Below the pieces are notes generated by a model. The model saw only the letters and a list, made by a program, of their open reading frames with translations. It was not told the origin of the DNA and did no database searches. From NCEH01 sp040049195 (lineage in GTDB: Bacteria; Pseudomonadota; Alphaproteobacteria; Rhizobiales; Xanthobacteraceae): a stretch of DNA of 64,000 nt. The position numbers and the translations under genes are program-made. Positions 26,294 to 34,683 of the stretch are shown piece after piece. Position 1 is the first letter of the stretch, and every line of letters starts with the position of its first letter. The DNA is taken from NCBI RefSeq assembly GCF_040049195.1, contig NZ_JBDZDL010000011.1; one strand, written 5' to 3'.

Positions 26294-26392
26294 TCCAACT
26301 ACGGCATTTGATCGTAGGCAGAATGAGGCCGAGTCGGGCTTATTGGCAAGGATTTTAACGTTAACGCCGGTTTACCGCTATGGCATTCAGGG

Positions 26393-26414
26393 TGAGTTGC
26401 CAGGTGGCAACTCA
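26393..26414. repeat. parS-like palindrome, copy 2 (upstream of repA)
   Basis: TGAGTTGCCA-GG-TGGCAACTCA, two perfect 10-bp arms, sharing GAGTTGCCA/TGGCAACTC with the copy in repB. It lies 100 bases upstream of repA. Just downstream of it, toward repA, TTAACGTTAA at 26355-26364 is a separate 10-bp palindrome that may be the RepA operator. Confidence 0.8.
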
Positions 26415-26434
26415 ATCTCCAATCGGACCCTGCG

Positions 26435-26719
26435 CTACGCATTGGCCATTTCTCTTCGCTCTGCGCCGAACCCCTCGGCGGCCAATCGATGAGCCACTAG
26501 CGCTGATACGGCCTTCCTGTCAGCTCCTGCAAGGTCGTGTGTTTCATGAGCCCCGCCTGCGCGGCCCGCCTCACGCACGAGGGCAGATAAAAGCGCCGCA
26601 GGAATCGAGGCGAAGCAGATGCGGCCTCTTTGACAGGACGGGAGGGCTCTTGGCTCTAAGAGCAATCCGCTCCAATCATTCGAGCGGTCGGCACGTCCCC
26701 GCACCTTGGACAACGGCAT
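26435..26719 (-). CDS. Doubtful small hypothetical protein upstream of repA
   Basis: A 94-codon frame from ATG 26719 with no clear ribosome site. The C-terminal half (ALVREAGRAGGAHETHDLAG, then AVSALVAHRLAAEGFG) has a plausible protein composition, but I recognise no family. It may be a remnant. Confidence 0.25.
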   Translation of the reverse strand: MPLSKVRGRADRSNDWSGLLLEPRALPSCQRGRICFASIPAALLSALVREAGRAGGAHETHDLAGADRKAVSALVAHRLAAEGFGAERREMANA

Positions 26720-26767
26720 GTTCTGAGAGATTAGAAGCTGTACGTTCGATCCGCCCAGTGCATAAAC

Positions 26768-27071
26768 TCACCGGCATCGCAATCTGACGGACGCCCCCGC
26801 TTGAACCTTCAAGCCTTGCGCTATGGCCTGACCCACATCGGAATCGCCCCAATTGCCGTGAGTCATCAGGAAGAACCGCCCGAACGGAAGCCCGACTTCG
26901 CGGTCGATCGCCTTGATGCAGTCCATCAGGATGTGCACGGATGCGCCCTCCGTCGCGGTCAGGCGCTCGCGCGGCTCGCGGAGCGCCCTCGGAATGAAAC
27001 CGATCTAGCGTTACGCCAGATACTCGTAATCATGCACGTCCAACGCCCAGCGGGCGAATACGCGCGACGTC
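26768..27071 (-). pseudogene. Two unrecognised gene remnants left of the IS256 element
   Basis: Minus-strand frame 26768-27004 encodes IPRALREPRERLTATEGAS and MDCIKAIDREVGLPFGRFF and ends at TGA 26768, but an in-frame TAG lies directly upstream, so it has no good start. Between 27011 and the IS end, the frame ends ARWALDVHDYEYLA, probably the tail of a gene cut by the IS. Neither is assigned to a family. Confidence 0.3.
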
Positions 27072-28440
27072 GGGTCGTGTCCCTGGACGTGGTGTAGCTT
27101 GCCGGCGGTGGTCATCCGCGATCTTCGGCGGGGCCGGGTTTGCAGACGCAACCTGAACCAAGGACCGAAGATGACCGACGAGATGATGGCCCTGCGCGGG
27201 CTGATGGAAAAGAGCCCCGACGCCGATTTGCTGCGCGAGATGATCGGCTTCGCGGCGACGCGGCTGATGGAGCTGGAGGTGGGCGGGCTGACCGGGGCGG
27301 CGCACGGTGAGAAGAGCCCCGAGCGGCTGGCCCAGCGCAACGGCTACCGCGACCGTGACTGGGAGACGCGGGCCGGGACGGTGGAGCTGCGCATTCCCCG
27401 CCTGCGCAAGGGCAGCTACTTCCCCGGCTTCCTGGAGCCCCGGCGGTTGGCTGAAAAGGCCCTGACGGCGGTGATCCAGGAGGCCTACATCCAGGGGATC
27501 TCGACCCGCTCGGTGGATGACCTGGTCAAGGCGATGGGCATGAGCGGCATCTCCAAGAGCCAGGTCTCGCGGCTCTGCGAGGAGATCGACGAGCGGGTGC
27601 ACACCTTCCTGGACCGGCCGATCGAGGGCGACTGGCCCTATGTCTGGGTCGACGCCACCTATCTGAAGGTCCGCCAGAACGGCCGCATCGTCTCGGTGGC
27701 GGTGATCATCGCCGTGGGCGTCAACACCGACGGCCGGCGCGAGGTGCTGGGCATGGACATCGGCGTCTCGGAGGCGGCGACGTTCTGGATCGAGTTCCTG
27801 CGCAAGCTGACCCGGCGCGGCCTGCGCGGCGTCAAGCTGGTGATCTCCGACGCCCACGAGGGCATCAAGGCGGCCGTGTCCCGCGTGCTCAGCGCCAGCT
27901 GGCAGCGCTGCCGCGTCCACTTCATGCGCAACGCCCTGGCCCATGCCGGCAAGACCCAGCGCCGGGTGGTCTCCGCCTTCGTCGGCACGGCCTTTGCCCA
28001 GGACGACGAGACCGCCGCCAAGGCGCAATGGCGTCAGGTCGCCGACCAGTTGCGGCCGCGGGTCCCCAAGCTCGCCGGCTTCATGGACCAGGCCGAGACC
28101 GATGTGCTGGCCTACATGTCCTTCCCCAAGGAGCACCGAACCAAGCTGCACTCCAACAATCCCATCGAGCGGCTCAATGGCGAGATCAAGCGCCGCACCG
28201 AGATGGTCGGCATCTTCCCGAATGAACAGGCCATAATCCGGCTGGTCGGCGCCATCCTGCTCGAACAGAATGACGAATGGGCCGTTCAGCGCTCCCGCTA
28301 CATGACGGTGGAATCCGTCGCCCAGCTGAGCGATGATCCCCTCGTCAGTCTGCACATCGGGGCAGCCTGACCAATCCGGCCCCGCCGGAGAGCGCGGTGA
28401 TCACGCCGCCGCAGTTACACCACGGGTTGGGACACGACCC
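27072..28440 (+). mobile_element. IS256-family insertion sequence, apparently intact
   Basis: A 1369-bp element. The left end (27072-27108) and the reverse complement of the right end (28406-28440) both begin GGGTCGTGTCCC and share GTGGTGTA and GGCGG, giving imperfect inverted repeats of about 35 bases. One intact transposase gene fills it. No matching 8-9 bp duplication flanks the two ends (GCGACGTC left, AGTCGCAG right), suggesting a later deletion or recombination beside the element. The right end interrupts a FitB-type toxin gene. Confidence 0.88.
27171..28370 (+). CDS. IS256-family transposase
   Basis: A 399-residue mutator/IS256-type transposase. DDE residues are visible: Asp in YVWVDATYLKVR, Asp in VISDAHEGIKAA and Glu in NNPIERLNGEIKRR; the CRVHFMRNAL motif is also typical. 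The start is ATG 27171, 99 bases inside the left end. Full length and no frameshift, so probably active. Confidence 0.95.
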   Translation: MTDEMMALRGLMEKSPDADLLREMIGFAATRLMELEVGGLTGAAHGEKSPERLAQRNGYRDRDWETRAGTVELRIPRLRKGSYFPGFLEPRRLAEKALTAVIQEAYIQGISTRSVDDLVKAMGMSGISKSQVSRLCEEIDERVHTFLDRPIEGDWPYVWVDATYLKVRQNGRIVSVAVIIAVGVNTDGRREVLGMDIGVSEAATFWIEFLRKLTRRGLRGVKLVISDAHEGIKAAVSRVLSASWQRCRVHFMRNALAHAGKTQRRVVSAFVGTAFAQDDETAAKAQWRQVADQLRPRVPKLAGFMDQAETDVLAYMSFPKEHRTKLHSNNPIERLNGEIKRRTEMVGIFPNEQAIIRLVGAILLEQNDEWAVQRSRYMTVESVAQLSDDPLVSLHIGAA

Positions 28441-28536
28441 AGTCGCAGGGTCAATAGGCAGGATGCGACCAGCAAAGCGCTCTGGAAGATCCTGTGCAAG
28501 CCAATCGGCAAGCTGAGTTGGTGTTGAGCTGAACGT
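28441..28536 (-). pseudogene. Remnant of a FitB/VapC-type PIN toxin, cut by IS256
   Basis: Directly after the antitoxin stop, the same frame reads PTQLADWLAQDLPERFAGRI then LPIDPAT up to the IS end. This is the middle of FitB-like PIN toxins (pattern WL..DLP.RFAGR.LPID). The N-terminal MxxLDTNVISE part is missing and the C-terminal part is lost at the IS, so no functional toxin can be made. Confidence 0.6.
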
Positions 28537-28815
28537 TCACCGGTCGAGGTGGCGTGGCTGATCACGGACGCGCTCGAGATCGAGATCGGCGTCCCGCAGC
28601 GGTGATGCCATCAGGAATTCGACCAGCGTGCCCCTGCGCGCCGTCTTGCGGGACCATTCCTCGGCCGAGACGCCGACGGCGCTCGGCTTGCCGTGCCGCG
28701 CAATGACCTGGGGATCGCGTTGCGCCCGCTCGATGACCTCGGACAGACGTGCTTTGGCATCGGTGACTGTCCAACTCTCAGATCGATCGGCGGCGGATTT
28801 CCTCGGCGCTGCCAT
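28537..28815 (-). CDS. Phd/YefM-type antitoxin, orphaned
   Basis: A 92-residue antitoxin: SWTVTDAKARLSEVIERAQR and DPQVIARHGKPSAVGVSAEE are the Phd/YefM DNA-binding fold, with a C-terminal tail (FLMASPLRDADLDLERVRD) that would neutralise the toxin. ATG 28815 has GGAGG 5 bases upstream. The toxin gene that should follow is a remnant interrupted by IS256. Confidence 0.85.
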   Translation of the reverse strand: MAAPRKSAADRSESWTVTDAKARLSEVIERAQRDPQVIARHGKPSAVGVSAEEWSRKTARRGTLVEFLMASPLRDADLDLERVRDQPRHLDR

Positions 28816-29113
28816 GACCTCCCCCATGATGAGCACAGTGGCCACAACAACCATACTTTGCAGCCACTGCCATCCATTCCTCGGGCGCCGCTCTAAGCGG
28901 GAGCGGTACGGAGAGAGAAGGAGAGGAGAGGAGAGGCGTACGAGCCCTCTTTGTCCCGATGAACCTTACCCCCCGTCCCACCAACCATTGCCTACTCGCG
29001 ATTCGGCCTGATCCGAATGAAGGCTGGATGACCTCAACCGGAGGCGCCATACTATCACAGTTACGGCAGTTTGAGATGATACCGACCGTCGACCGGAATT
29101 TTGCGCCGCTCCA
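28816..29113. other. Gene-poor stretch with GAGAG tandem repeat
   Basis: About 300 bases without a supportable gene. It holds a short purine-rich tandem run, GGAGAGGAGAGGAGAGG, at about 28919-28936. Frames over this stretch are low-complexity and lack ribosome sites. Confidence 0.4.
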
Positions 29114-29467
29114 TCAACCGCCCTGTAGGCTGCGGAGCTTCTTGAAAATATCAGGTGCAATCTTGAATTCGCGCGCCTGCCCTCGCCCCAACGAGTTTTT
29201 AACCATTGCTTCCGTCAAGATTTTACGATTGACAAGCCGATCAATCGTCTCCGTGACACCACCGCGTGTTAGCGACGTCACCTCAATTATATTGGTTAAC
29301 GTCAGGCGCTGATTGCCCTGATGCATATAATAGAGGACGCTCATCATTCCAATTTGCTTCAGGCGCGACTGAGGGGTCTCATCGTCGAGCGGATTATCGA
29401 GGATCAGCCGCAGAATAAGCGCCGAGAACGAGAGGCTGCGCCATTCGGCGTCAAGTGCTCTTGGCAT
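29114..29467 (-). CDS. MarR-like winged-helix regulator, divergent from the virB operon
   Basis: A 117-residue protein with a winged helix: GMMSVLYYMHQGNQRLTLTN, IIEVTSLTRGGVTETIDRLV as recognition helix region and KILTEAMVKN...REFKIA as wing. It is transcribed away from the type IV secretion genes from a shared 90-base gap containing a TTAACT/AGTTAA dyad, so it is the likely local regulator of conjugation genes. ATG 29467 has no strong ribosome site, hinting at a leaderless or weakly translated message. Confidence 0.7.
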   Translation of the reverse strand: MPRALDAEWRSLSFSALILRLILDNPLDDETPQSRLKQIGMMSVLYYMHQGNQRLTLTNIIEVTSLTRGGVTETIDRLVNRKILTEAMVKNSLGRGQAREFKIAPDIFKKLRSLQGG

Positions 29468-29471
29468 CTGC

Positions 29472-29497
29472 TTAACTGCTCTGTATATGAGAGTTAA
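29472..29497. promoter_or_regulatory. Inverted repeat between regulator and virB operon
   Basis: TTAACT - 14 bases - AGTTAA, centred in the divergent gap. Spacing between half-sites is about two helical turns, suitable for a dimeric winged-helix protein. Operator function is inference. Confidence 0.4.
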
Positions 29498-29556
29498 CCG
29501 GGCATGAGATTGCGGCCGACAAGCCTTTCCGGGGTCGTTTCGGGAGGGTGGAAGGC

Positions 29557-30078
29557 ATGAATTCCCCTACTGCCAGGGCGCTTTCCTGCGCATTCGTATT
29601 GCTGTCATCCTACTGCATTTCCAGCAGTAAAGCGCGCGCGGACGATTGGGGCTGTCAGGTTCTCCTTTGCCTTTCGAACCCGGGCGGTCCCATGCAGTTC
29701 GCCGAATGCGTCCCTCCCGTTCAGAGGCTTTGGAACGAACTCGCCAGGGGACGCCCCTTTCCAACCTGCAATGGCGTCGGACTCCAGACCTCCAGGCCCG
29801 GATACGAACCGTATTCTTGCGAGACCGGCTACCGCCTGACCGCCCGGTTCGGCCCGCAAGGGCAAGAAGCGGCCTGTGTGTCGGCGACACGCCAAGTGGT
29901 CGACAGCAGCCAATGCACATCCGGCGCCGGAGCCGGCAGTGGCGCCGCACGCTGGGTGTCGGGCGGCGGACAGCACCGGTGCATGGCCTACGTGACAGCT
30001 CAGCCGAGCGCCCGAGCGCAACCTCATTTTATCGATGTAATGATCGACGGTGCGGGCACCCAGCGGGTGTGGTTCTAG
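29557..30078 (+). CDS. TrbM/KikA-like conjugal transfer protein
   Basis: A 173-residue exported protein. Residues 1-31 form a signal peptide ending SKARA. The mature part opens DDWGCQVLLCLSNPGGPMQF followed by ECVPPVQRLWNELARGRPFP, the conserved core of TrbM/KikA (MpfK-type) proteins of conjugation systems, with several paired cysteines for the periplasm. It heads the virB-type operon. I start at ATG 29557 (GGAAGG upstream) and not the GTG at 29548. Confidence 0.8.
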   Translation: MNSPTARALSCAFVLLSSYCISSSKARADDWGCQVLLCLSNPGGPMQFAECVPPVQRLWNELARGRPFPTCNGVGLQTSRPGYEPYSCETGYRLTARFGPQGQEAACVSATRQVVDSSQCTSGAGAGSGAARWVSGGGQHRCMAYVTAQPSARAQPHFIDVMIDGAGTQRVWF

Positions 30079-30081
30079 CTC

Positions 30082-30744
30082 ATGCCCGTTGCCTTCGCCG
30101 ATCTCGCGCAGACCTGCGCGCCGACCGTTCAGGTCGAGACCCTCTCGGCGGTCGTGAGCCTCGAAAGCGGTTTCGCGCCATTCGCCATCCGCATCAACAG
30201 CGGCACGCCTCTGCGCGACTTGCCGAACACCAAAGCGGAGGCCATCGAGCTGGCCACCACGTTGATTGCGCAACGCCAGGATGTCGATCTCGGTCTTGGC
30301 GGCATCAATGCCGACGATCTGGGTCGTCTCGAACTCACGGTCTCCGACGCATTCGATCCCTGCCTGAACCTCAAGGCGACCGCCCGACTGCTCGACCGCT
30401 ACTACCGCGTGGCGATCGGTAAAGGTGCCAGCCCCGGGCAGGCGGCCACCATGATGTTGCAAGCCTATTACGGACGCGGCGACGCCTCGGTTGGCGAGAT
30501 GGTCGGCTACGACAAGCAGGTGCGTGACGAGGCAAAGCACCTCGCGCCGACGCTGGTTTCGCTGGCGATCAACCCAGCCAACACGTCCGCCTCGAAAGAT
30601 CGCGTGGGGGAGGGACCCGCATCGGCGCCGCCGGCTGCCGCGTCGCCCGGCCCACGGCGCGATGCCAAGCCAGCGCCCTGGGATGTTTTTGCGACAGGGC
30701 GGACGTCCTCCGTTCTCGTCTTCCAGAACGAACAATCGGAGTGA
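30082..30744 (+). CDS. virB1: VirB1-like lytic transglycosylase
   Basis: A 220-residue SLT-type transglycosylase that opens peptidoglycan for assembly of the secretion channel. The catalytic Glu is in VVSLESGFAPFAIRIN (about 28) and a second conserved block is ALNLKATARLLDRYY-like (CLNLKATARLLDRYYRVAIG). The C-terminal 60 residues are Pro/Ala-rich and probably flexible. No signal peptide is obvious. It lies 3 bases after the TrbM-like gene. Confidence 0.85.
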   Translation: MPVAFADLAQTCAPTVQVETLSAVVSLESGFAPFAIRINSGTPLRDLPNTKAEAIELATTLIAQRQDVDLGLGGINADDLGRLELTVSDAFDPCLNLKATARLLDRYYRVAIGKGASPGQAATMMLQAYYGRGDASVGEMVGYDKQVRDEAKHLAPTLVSLAINPANTSASKDRVGEGPASAPPAAASPGPRRDAKPAPWDVFATGRTSSVLVFQNEQSE

Positions 30745-30749
30745 GCCGA

Positions 30750-31052
30750 ATGAGTGAAAAAGTGCGCGTGCGTCCAGCCCTAGCCATCATATTGATGGCT
30801 GGCGTCTTCGCGATCGGGATGGCCGAGCCGGCATTCGCCCAGGCGTCCGGCGGCATCGAGACAGTCCTTCAGAACATCGTCACCCTGCTCACGGGCAACG
30901 TCGCCAAGCTCCTCGCGACGATCGCCGTGATCGTCGTCGGCATCGCCTGGATGTTCGGCTATCTCGACCTGCGCAAGGCCGCCTATGTGGTGCTGGGCAT
31001 CGGCATCATCTTCGGCGCCGCCCAGCTCGTCACGACGATCTCCGGCGGGTGA
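30750..31052 (+). CDS. virB2: VirB2-type pilin
   Basis: A 100-residue pilin precursor: a long signal peptide ending PAFAQA, then two hydrophobic helices (VAKLLATIAVIVVGIAWMFG and AAYVVLGIGIIFGAAQLV) separated by a short polar loop YLDLRK, the VirB2 layout. ATG 30750 is preferred over the GTG at 30741. The stop overlaps an upstream GTG of virB3. Confidence 0.9.
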   Translation: MSEKVRVRPALAIILMAGVFAIGMAEPAFAQASGGIETVLQNIVTLLTGNVAKLLATIAVIVVGIAWMFGYLDLRKAAYVVLGIGIIFGAAQLVTTISGG

Positions 31053-31057
31053 CGGCC

Positions 31058-31396
31058 ATGGCGGAGAGCGTGGCGCTTGAGGAGGACACGCTGTTCCTGG
31101 CCTGCACGCGGCCGGCCATGGTCGCCGGCGTGACGATGGAGGCCATGGGCATCAACGTCATCCTGACGACGATCCTCTATATCCTTGCGGGCTCGATCGC
31201 CTACGCCCTTGTCGGCATCGTCTTCCATCTCGTCTTCAAGACGCTGGTGAAGCATGACCACAACATGTTTCGCGTCTTGATGGCGTGGATCGAAACTCGC
31301 GGCCGGTCGCGCAACGGGGCCTTCTGGGGCGGCACCACGCTGACCCCCCTCAAGCTCGTGAGGCGCTACGACGAAAGAGACCTTGGCCTTGCCTAA
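31058..31396 (+). CDS. virB3: VirB3 inner-membrane protein
   Basis: A 112-residue VirB3: LFLACTRPAMVAGVTMEAMG leading into two membrane helices (INVILTTILYILAGSIAYAL and VGIVFHLVFKTLV) and a basic C-terminus HDHNMFRVLMAW. A GTG at 31049 overlapping the virB2 stop is an alternative start. Its end overlaps the virB4 start by 14 bases. Confidence 0.9.
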   Translation: MAESVALEEDTLFLACTRPAMVAGVTMEAMGINVILTTILYILAGSIAYALVGIVFHLVFKTLVKHDHNMFRVLMAWIETRGRSRNGAFWGGTTLTPLKLVRRYDERDLGLA

Positions 31397-33755
31397 CGTC
31401 GCCATTCTCAACACCCGCGAGCTCGAGCCCGAGACCTTCATCCCGTATGTCCGTCACGTGGACGAGACGACGATCGCGCTCGATTCCCGGGCGCTGATGG
31501 TCATGATCGCCCTCGACGGCATATCGTTCGAGACGGCCGATCCGCTCGAACTCAACGGCCTTCATCGCGACCTCAACACGCTCTACCGCAACCTCGCGGA
31601 CGAACGCCTCGCGCTTTGGACCCACATCCTCCGTCGTCGCGACAACGACTATCCCGAGGGAGCGTTTGCCAATCCCTTCTCCGCTGCCCTGAACGCGAAA
31701 TATCGCGCCCGCATGGTAGAGGAGGATCTCTTCCGCAACGACCTCTATCTGACCCTGCTGTGGTATCCGACCCGCGATCCCGCTGAGAAGATCTCGGAGC
31801 TCCTGGGCCGCCTTCGCCGGGCGCGCCGCGGGAGCGTAGAGCTCGACGAGGAGGCGCTCAAGCAGTTGCGCGACAAGGTCACCGACGTGACGGCCGGCCT
31901 CAAGCGGTTCCAGCCACGTGTTCTTTCCCTCTACGAACACGATGGTCTTCTGTTTTCCGAGCCGAGTGAGGTCCTGCACCAGATCATCGGCGGCCGGCGG
32001 GAACGAGTGCCCCTCACGGAGGGGCGGGTTTCGTCAGCGATCTATTCCGACCGCGTCATCATCGGTCGCGAGACGGTGGAGATCCGCCATGAGGCTGAGA
32101 CCCGGTATGCAGGGATCTTCAGCTTCAAGGAATATCCCGCCCGGACCAGGCCCGGCATGCTCGCTGGCGTCCTCACCACGCCGTTCGAGCTCATCCTGAC
32201 GCAGTCCTTCGCGTTCGCCTCAAAGGCCGATGCCCGGACCATCCTGGGACGCAAGCAGAACCAGATGGTGAGCGCCGGCGACAAGGCGAATTCGCAGGTC
32301 GATGAGCTCGATGGCGCCCTGGACGAACTGGAATCCAATCACTTCGTGCTGGGCGAGCATCACCTGACGCTGTCGGTCTGCGCCCCATCGGTGAAGGACC
32401 TCACCGACAATCTGGCGAAGGCACGCTCTCATCTGACCAACGGCGGTGCCGTCGTGGCACGCGAGGACCTTGGCCTCGAAGCCGCATGGTGGGCGCAGCT
32501 GCCTGGCAATTTCCGCTACCGGGCCCGCTCTGGTGCGATCACCTCGCGCAACTTCGCTGCGCTGTCACCCTTTCATTCCTATCCGGTGGGCAGGAAGGAC
32601 GGCAACGAGTGGGGGCCGGCCGTCGCGATGCTGAAGACGGCCTCCGGCTCGCCGTTCTATTTCAACTTCCACCATGGCGATCTCGGCAACACCTTCGTGT
32701 GCGGCCCCTCTGGATCCGGCAAGACCGTTATCCTGAACTTCATGCTCTCGCAGCTCGAGAAGCACGATCCCCACATGGTGTTCTTCGACAAGGACCGTGG
32801 CGCCGATCTCTTCGTGCGGGCGGCGGGCGGCACGTATCTGCCTCTGAAGAATGGGACGCCAACCGGCTGCGCGCCGCTGAAGGGGCTTGAGCTCACGCCG
32901 GAGAACAAGGTGTTCCTGGCGCAATGGATCGCCAAGCTCGTCGGCTCAAAGTCGCGCGAGCTTTCCGTGAGTGACCTGCGCGACATCGCCGGCGCCGTCG
33001 ACGGCCTCGCGGACCTCCCGGTCCAGCGGCGCACCATCGGCGCGTTGCGCACCTTCCTCAACAACACCGACCCGGAGGGCATTGCCGCCCGGCTGCGGCG
33101 TTGGGAGAGGGGAGGGCCCCTCGGCTGGGTCTTCGACAACGAGACCGACGACATTGGGATCGGCGCCAAGTTCCTTGGCTACGACATGACGGATTTCCTC
33201 GACAATGAGGAGATCCGCACGCCGCTCATGGCCTACCTGTTCCACCGGGTGGAGCAGCTGATCGACGGCCGCCGCATCATCATCGTCATCGACGAGTTCT
33301 GGAAGGCGCTGCTGGACGAGGGATTTCGCGACCTCGCCCAGAACAAGCTCAAGACCATCCGGAAGCAGGGCGGCCTCATGCTCTTCGCGACGCAGAGCCC
33401 ACGCGATGCGATCGCCTCGCCGATCGCCCACACCATCATCGAGCAGTGCCCGACCCAGATCTTCATGCCGAACCCGCGTGGCAGCCACGCCGATTACGTG
33501 GACGGCTTCAAGCTCACCGAGCGGGAATATCAGCTCATCGCGCGCGAGCTGTCCCCTGAAAGCCGCCGCTTCATTGTCAAGCAGGGGCACAACAGCGTCG
33601 TCGCCGAGCTGAACCTCGCTGGCTTCGACGACGAGCTCGCCGTCCTCTCCGGCCGCACCGCCAATGTCGAGCTGGCCGACGCGATCCGTGCGGAGGTCGG
33701 CAGCGGTCAGGAGGACTGGCTCCCCCTATTCCAACAAAGAAGGAGTCCCGGCTGA
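31383..33755 (+). CDS. virB4: VirB4 ATPase of type IV secretion
   Basis: A 790-residue VirB4, the energising ATPase at the base of the channel. Start is TTG, reading MALPNVAILNTREL, with AAAGAGA upstream. The N-terminal CagE/TrbE/VirB domain includes YVRHVDETTIALDSRALMVM; Walker A is GPSGSGKT near residue 440 and Walker B RIIIVIDEFWKALLD near 633, with FATQSPRDA as the sensor region. It overlaps virB3 and its stop overlaps virB5. Confidence 0.95.
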   Translation: MALPNVAILNTRELEPETFIPYVRHVDETTIALDSRALMVMIALDGISFETADPLELNGLHRDLNTLYRNLADERLALWTHILRRRDNDYPEGAFANPFSAALNAKYRARMVEEDLFRNDLYLTLLWYPTRDPAEKISELLGRLRRARRGSVELDEEALKQLRDKVTDVTAGLKRFQPRVLSLYEHDGLLFSEPSEVLHQIIGGRRERVPLTEGRVSSAIYSDRVIIGRETVEIRHEAETRYAGIFSFKEYPARTRPGMLAGVLTTPFELILTQSFAFASKADARTILGRKQNQMVSAGDKANSQVDELDGALDELESNHFVLGEHHLTLSVCAPSVKDLTDNLAKARSHLTNGGAVVAREDLGLEAAWWAQLPGNFRYRARSGAITSRNFAALSPFHSYPVGRKDGNEWGPAVAMLKTASGSPFYFNFHHGDLGNTFVCGPSGSGKTVILNFMLSQLEKHDPHMVFFDKDRGADLFVRAAGGTYLPLKNGTPTGCAPLKGLELTPENKVFLAQWIAKLVGSKSRELSVSDLRDIAGAVDGLADLPVQRRTIGALRTFLNNTDPEGIAARLRRWERGGPLGWVFDNETDDIGIGAKFLGYDMTDFLDNEEIRTPLMAYLFHRVEQLIDGRRIIIVIDEFWKALLDEGFRDLAQNKLKTIRKQGGLMLFATQSPRDAIASPIAHTIIEQCPTQIFMPNPRGSHADYVDGFKLTEREYQLIARELSPESRRFIVKQGHNSVVAELNLAGFDDELAVLSGRTANVELADAIRAEVGSGQEDWLPLFQQRRSPG

Positions 33756-34450
33756 TGGCAAAGCGAACCATGCTGTTGGCGGCCGCAGCCGCGCTCTGCA
33801 TCTTCGTGGGAGCGGCCAACGCCCAAGGCATTCCGGTGATCGACCAAGCAGCCCTCGCCAAGCAGCTGGAGAGCATCGCGCAGCTCAAGTCGCAGCTCGA
33901 CACCCTGAACCAGCAGCTTCAGCAGGCACAGCAGCTTTACGGTTCGCTGAACAAGCTGACAAACATGGCCGACGTCGCGAGCGTGCTCAACGATCCCGCG
34001 ATCCGCAAGGCGCTGCCCCAGGACTTCAATGCGATCGAAGGCCTGCTCCAGGGCTCCGGTTCAGGCGCCTTCGGCGAGTCCGCGTCCAAGTTCCTGCAGG
34101 ACAATTCCACCTACCAGACCAGCGCCAACGATTTCTACGCGCAGGAGCTGTCTCGGATCCAGAAGAAGAACGCCGGCCAGATGAGCCTTGGCCAGCAGAT
34201 CTATGATGCCGCCACCAAGCGGATCGACGGCATCGACCAGCTCCGGCAGCAGATCGCATCGGCCGGCACCTCGAAAGACGTGGCGGACCTGCAGGCGCGT
34301 CTCCAAGCCGAAGCGGCGTTCCTACAGATCGATGTGGTGCGGATGCAAGGCCTGCGCATGGTGCAGCAGGCCCAGGCCCAGGTGGACGACCAGCGCAAGG
34401 CCGAGGACTGGCGCAGGCGCATCGACACGATGAACGCGGCGCTGCCATGA
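33755..34450 (+). CDS. virB5: VirB5 minor pilin
   Basis: A 231-residue exported protein with a signal peptide ending GAANAQG, then long coiled-coil helices (KQLESIAQLKSQLDTLNQQL; LQQAQQLYGSLNKLTNMADV) and a C-terminal helix LRMVQQAQAQVDDQRKAEDW. This is the VirB5 pilus-tip layout. AAGGAG precedes the ATG, which overlaps the virB4 stop. Confidence 0.9.
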   Translation: MAKRTMLLAAAAALCIFVGAANAQGIPVIDQAALAKQLESIAQLKSQLDTLNQQLQQAQQLYGSLNKLTNMADVASVLNDPAIRKALPQDFNAIEGLLQGSGSGAFGESASKFLQDNSTYQTSANDFYAQELSRIQKKNAGQMSLGQQIYDAATKRIDGIDQLRQQIASAGTSKDVADLQARLQAEAAFLQIDVVRMQGLRMVQQAQAQVDDQRKAEDWRRRIDTMNAALP

Positions 34451-34680
34451 AGCGGATCGCGGCGTTCCTCCTGATGCTTCCTCTTGCCGCTTGCTTCGAG
34501 CCGGGGGAGGGGACTTACACCGTCAGCGACTATCTCGCCGATGATGCCTTGCGTGCCGAGCAGCTGGCGAAGTGCCGCGAGAATCCGGGGCAGCTCGCCG
34601 CAACCCCCAACTGCGAGAATGCGACCGAAGCGGATGGCAAGGCCCGCCTTCAGCGCATGAACAAGGCGCTGGGAGGGTAG
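34447..34680 (+). CDS. eexN: EexN-type entry-exclusion lipoprotein
   Basis: A 77-residue lipoprotein: signal peptide with lipobox LAAC, then TYTVSDYLADDALRAEQLAK and CRENPGQLAATPNCENA, the short EexN pattern. Such proteins sit between virB5 and virB6 and block entry of related plasmids, which supports a conjugative and not effector-secreting role for this operon. Overlaps virB5 by 4 bases. Confidence 0.8.
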   Translation: MKRIAAFLLMLPLAACFEPGEGTYTVSDYLADDALRAEQLAKCRENPGQLAATPNCENATEADGKARLQRMNKALGG

Positions 34681-34683
34681 GGC

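Noticed and set aside
27030..28355. 441-codon minus-strand frame inside the IS256 element
   Set aside because: Antisense to the transposase; no conserved motifs.
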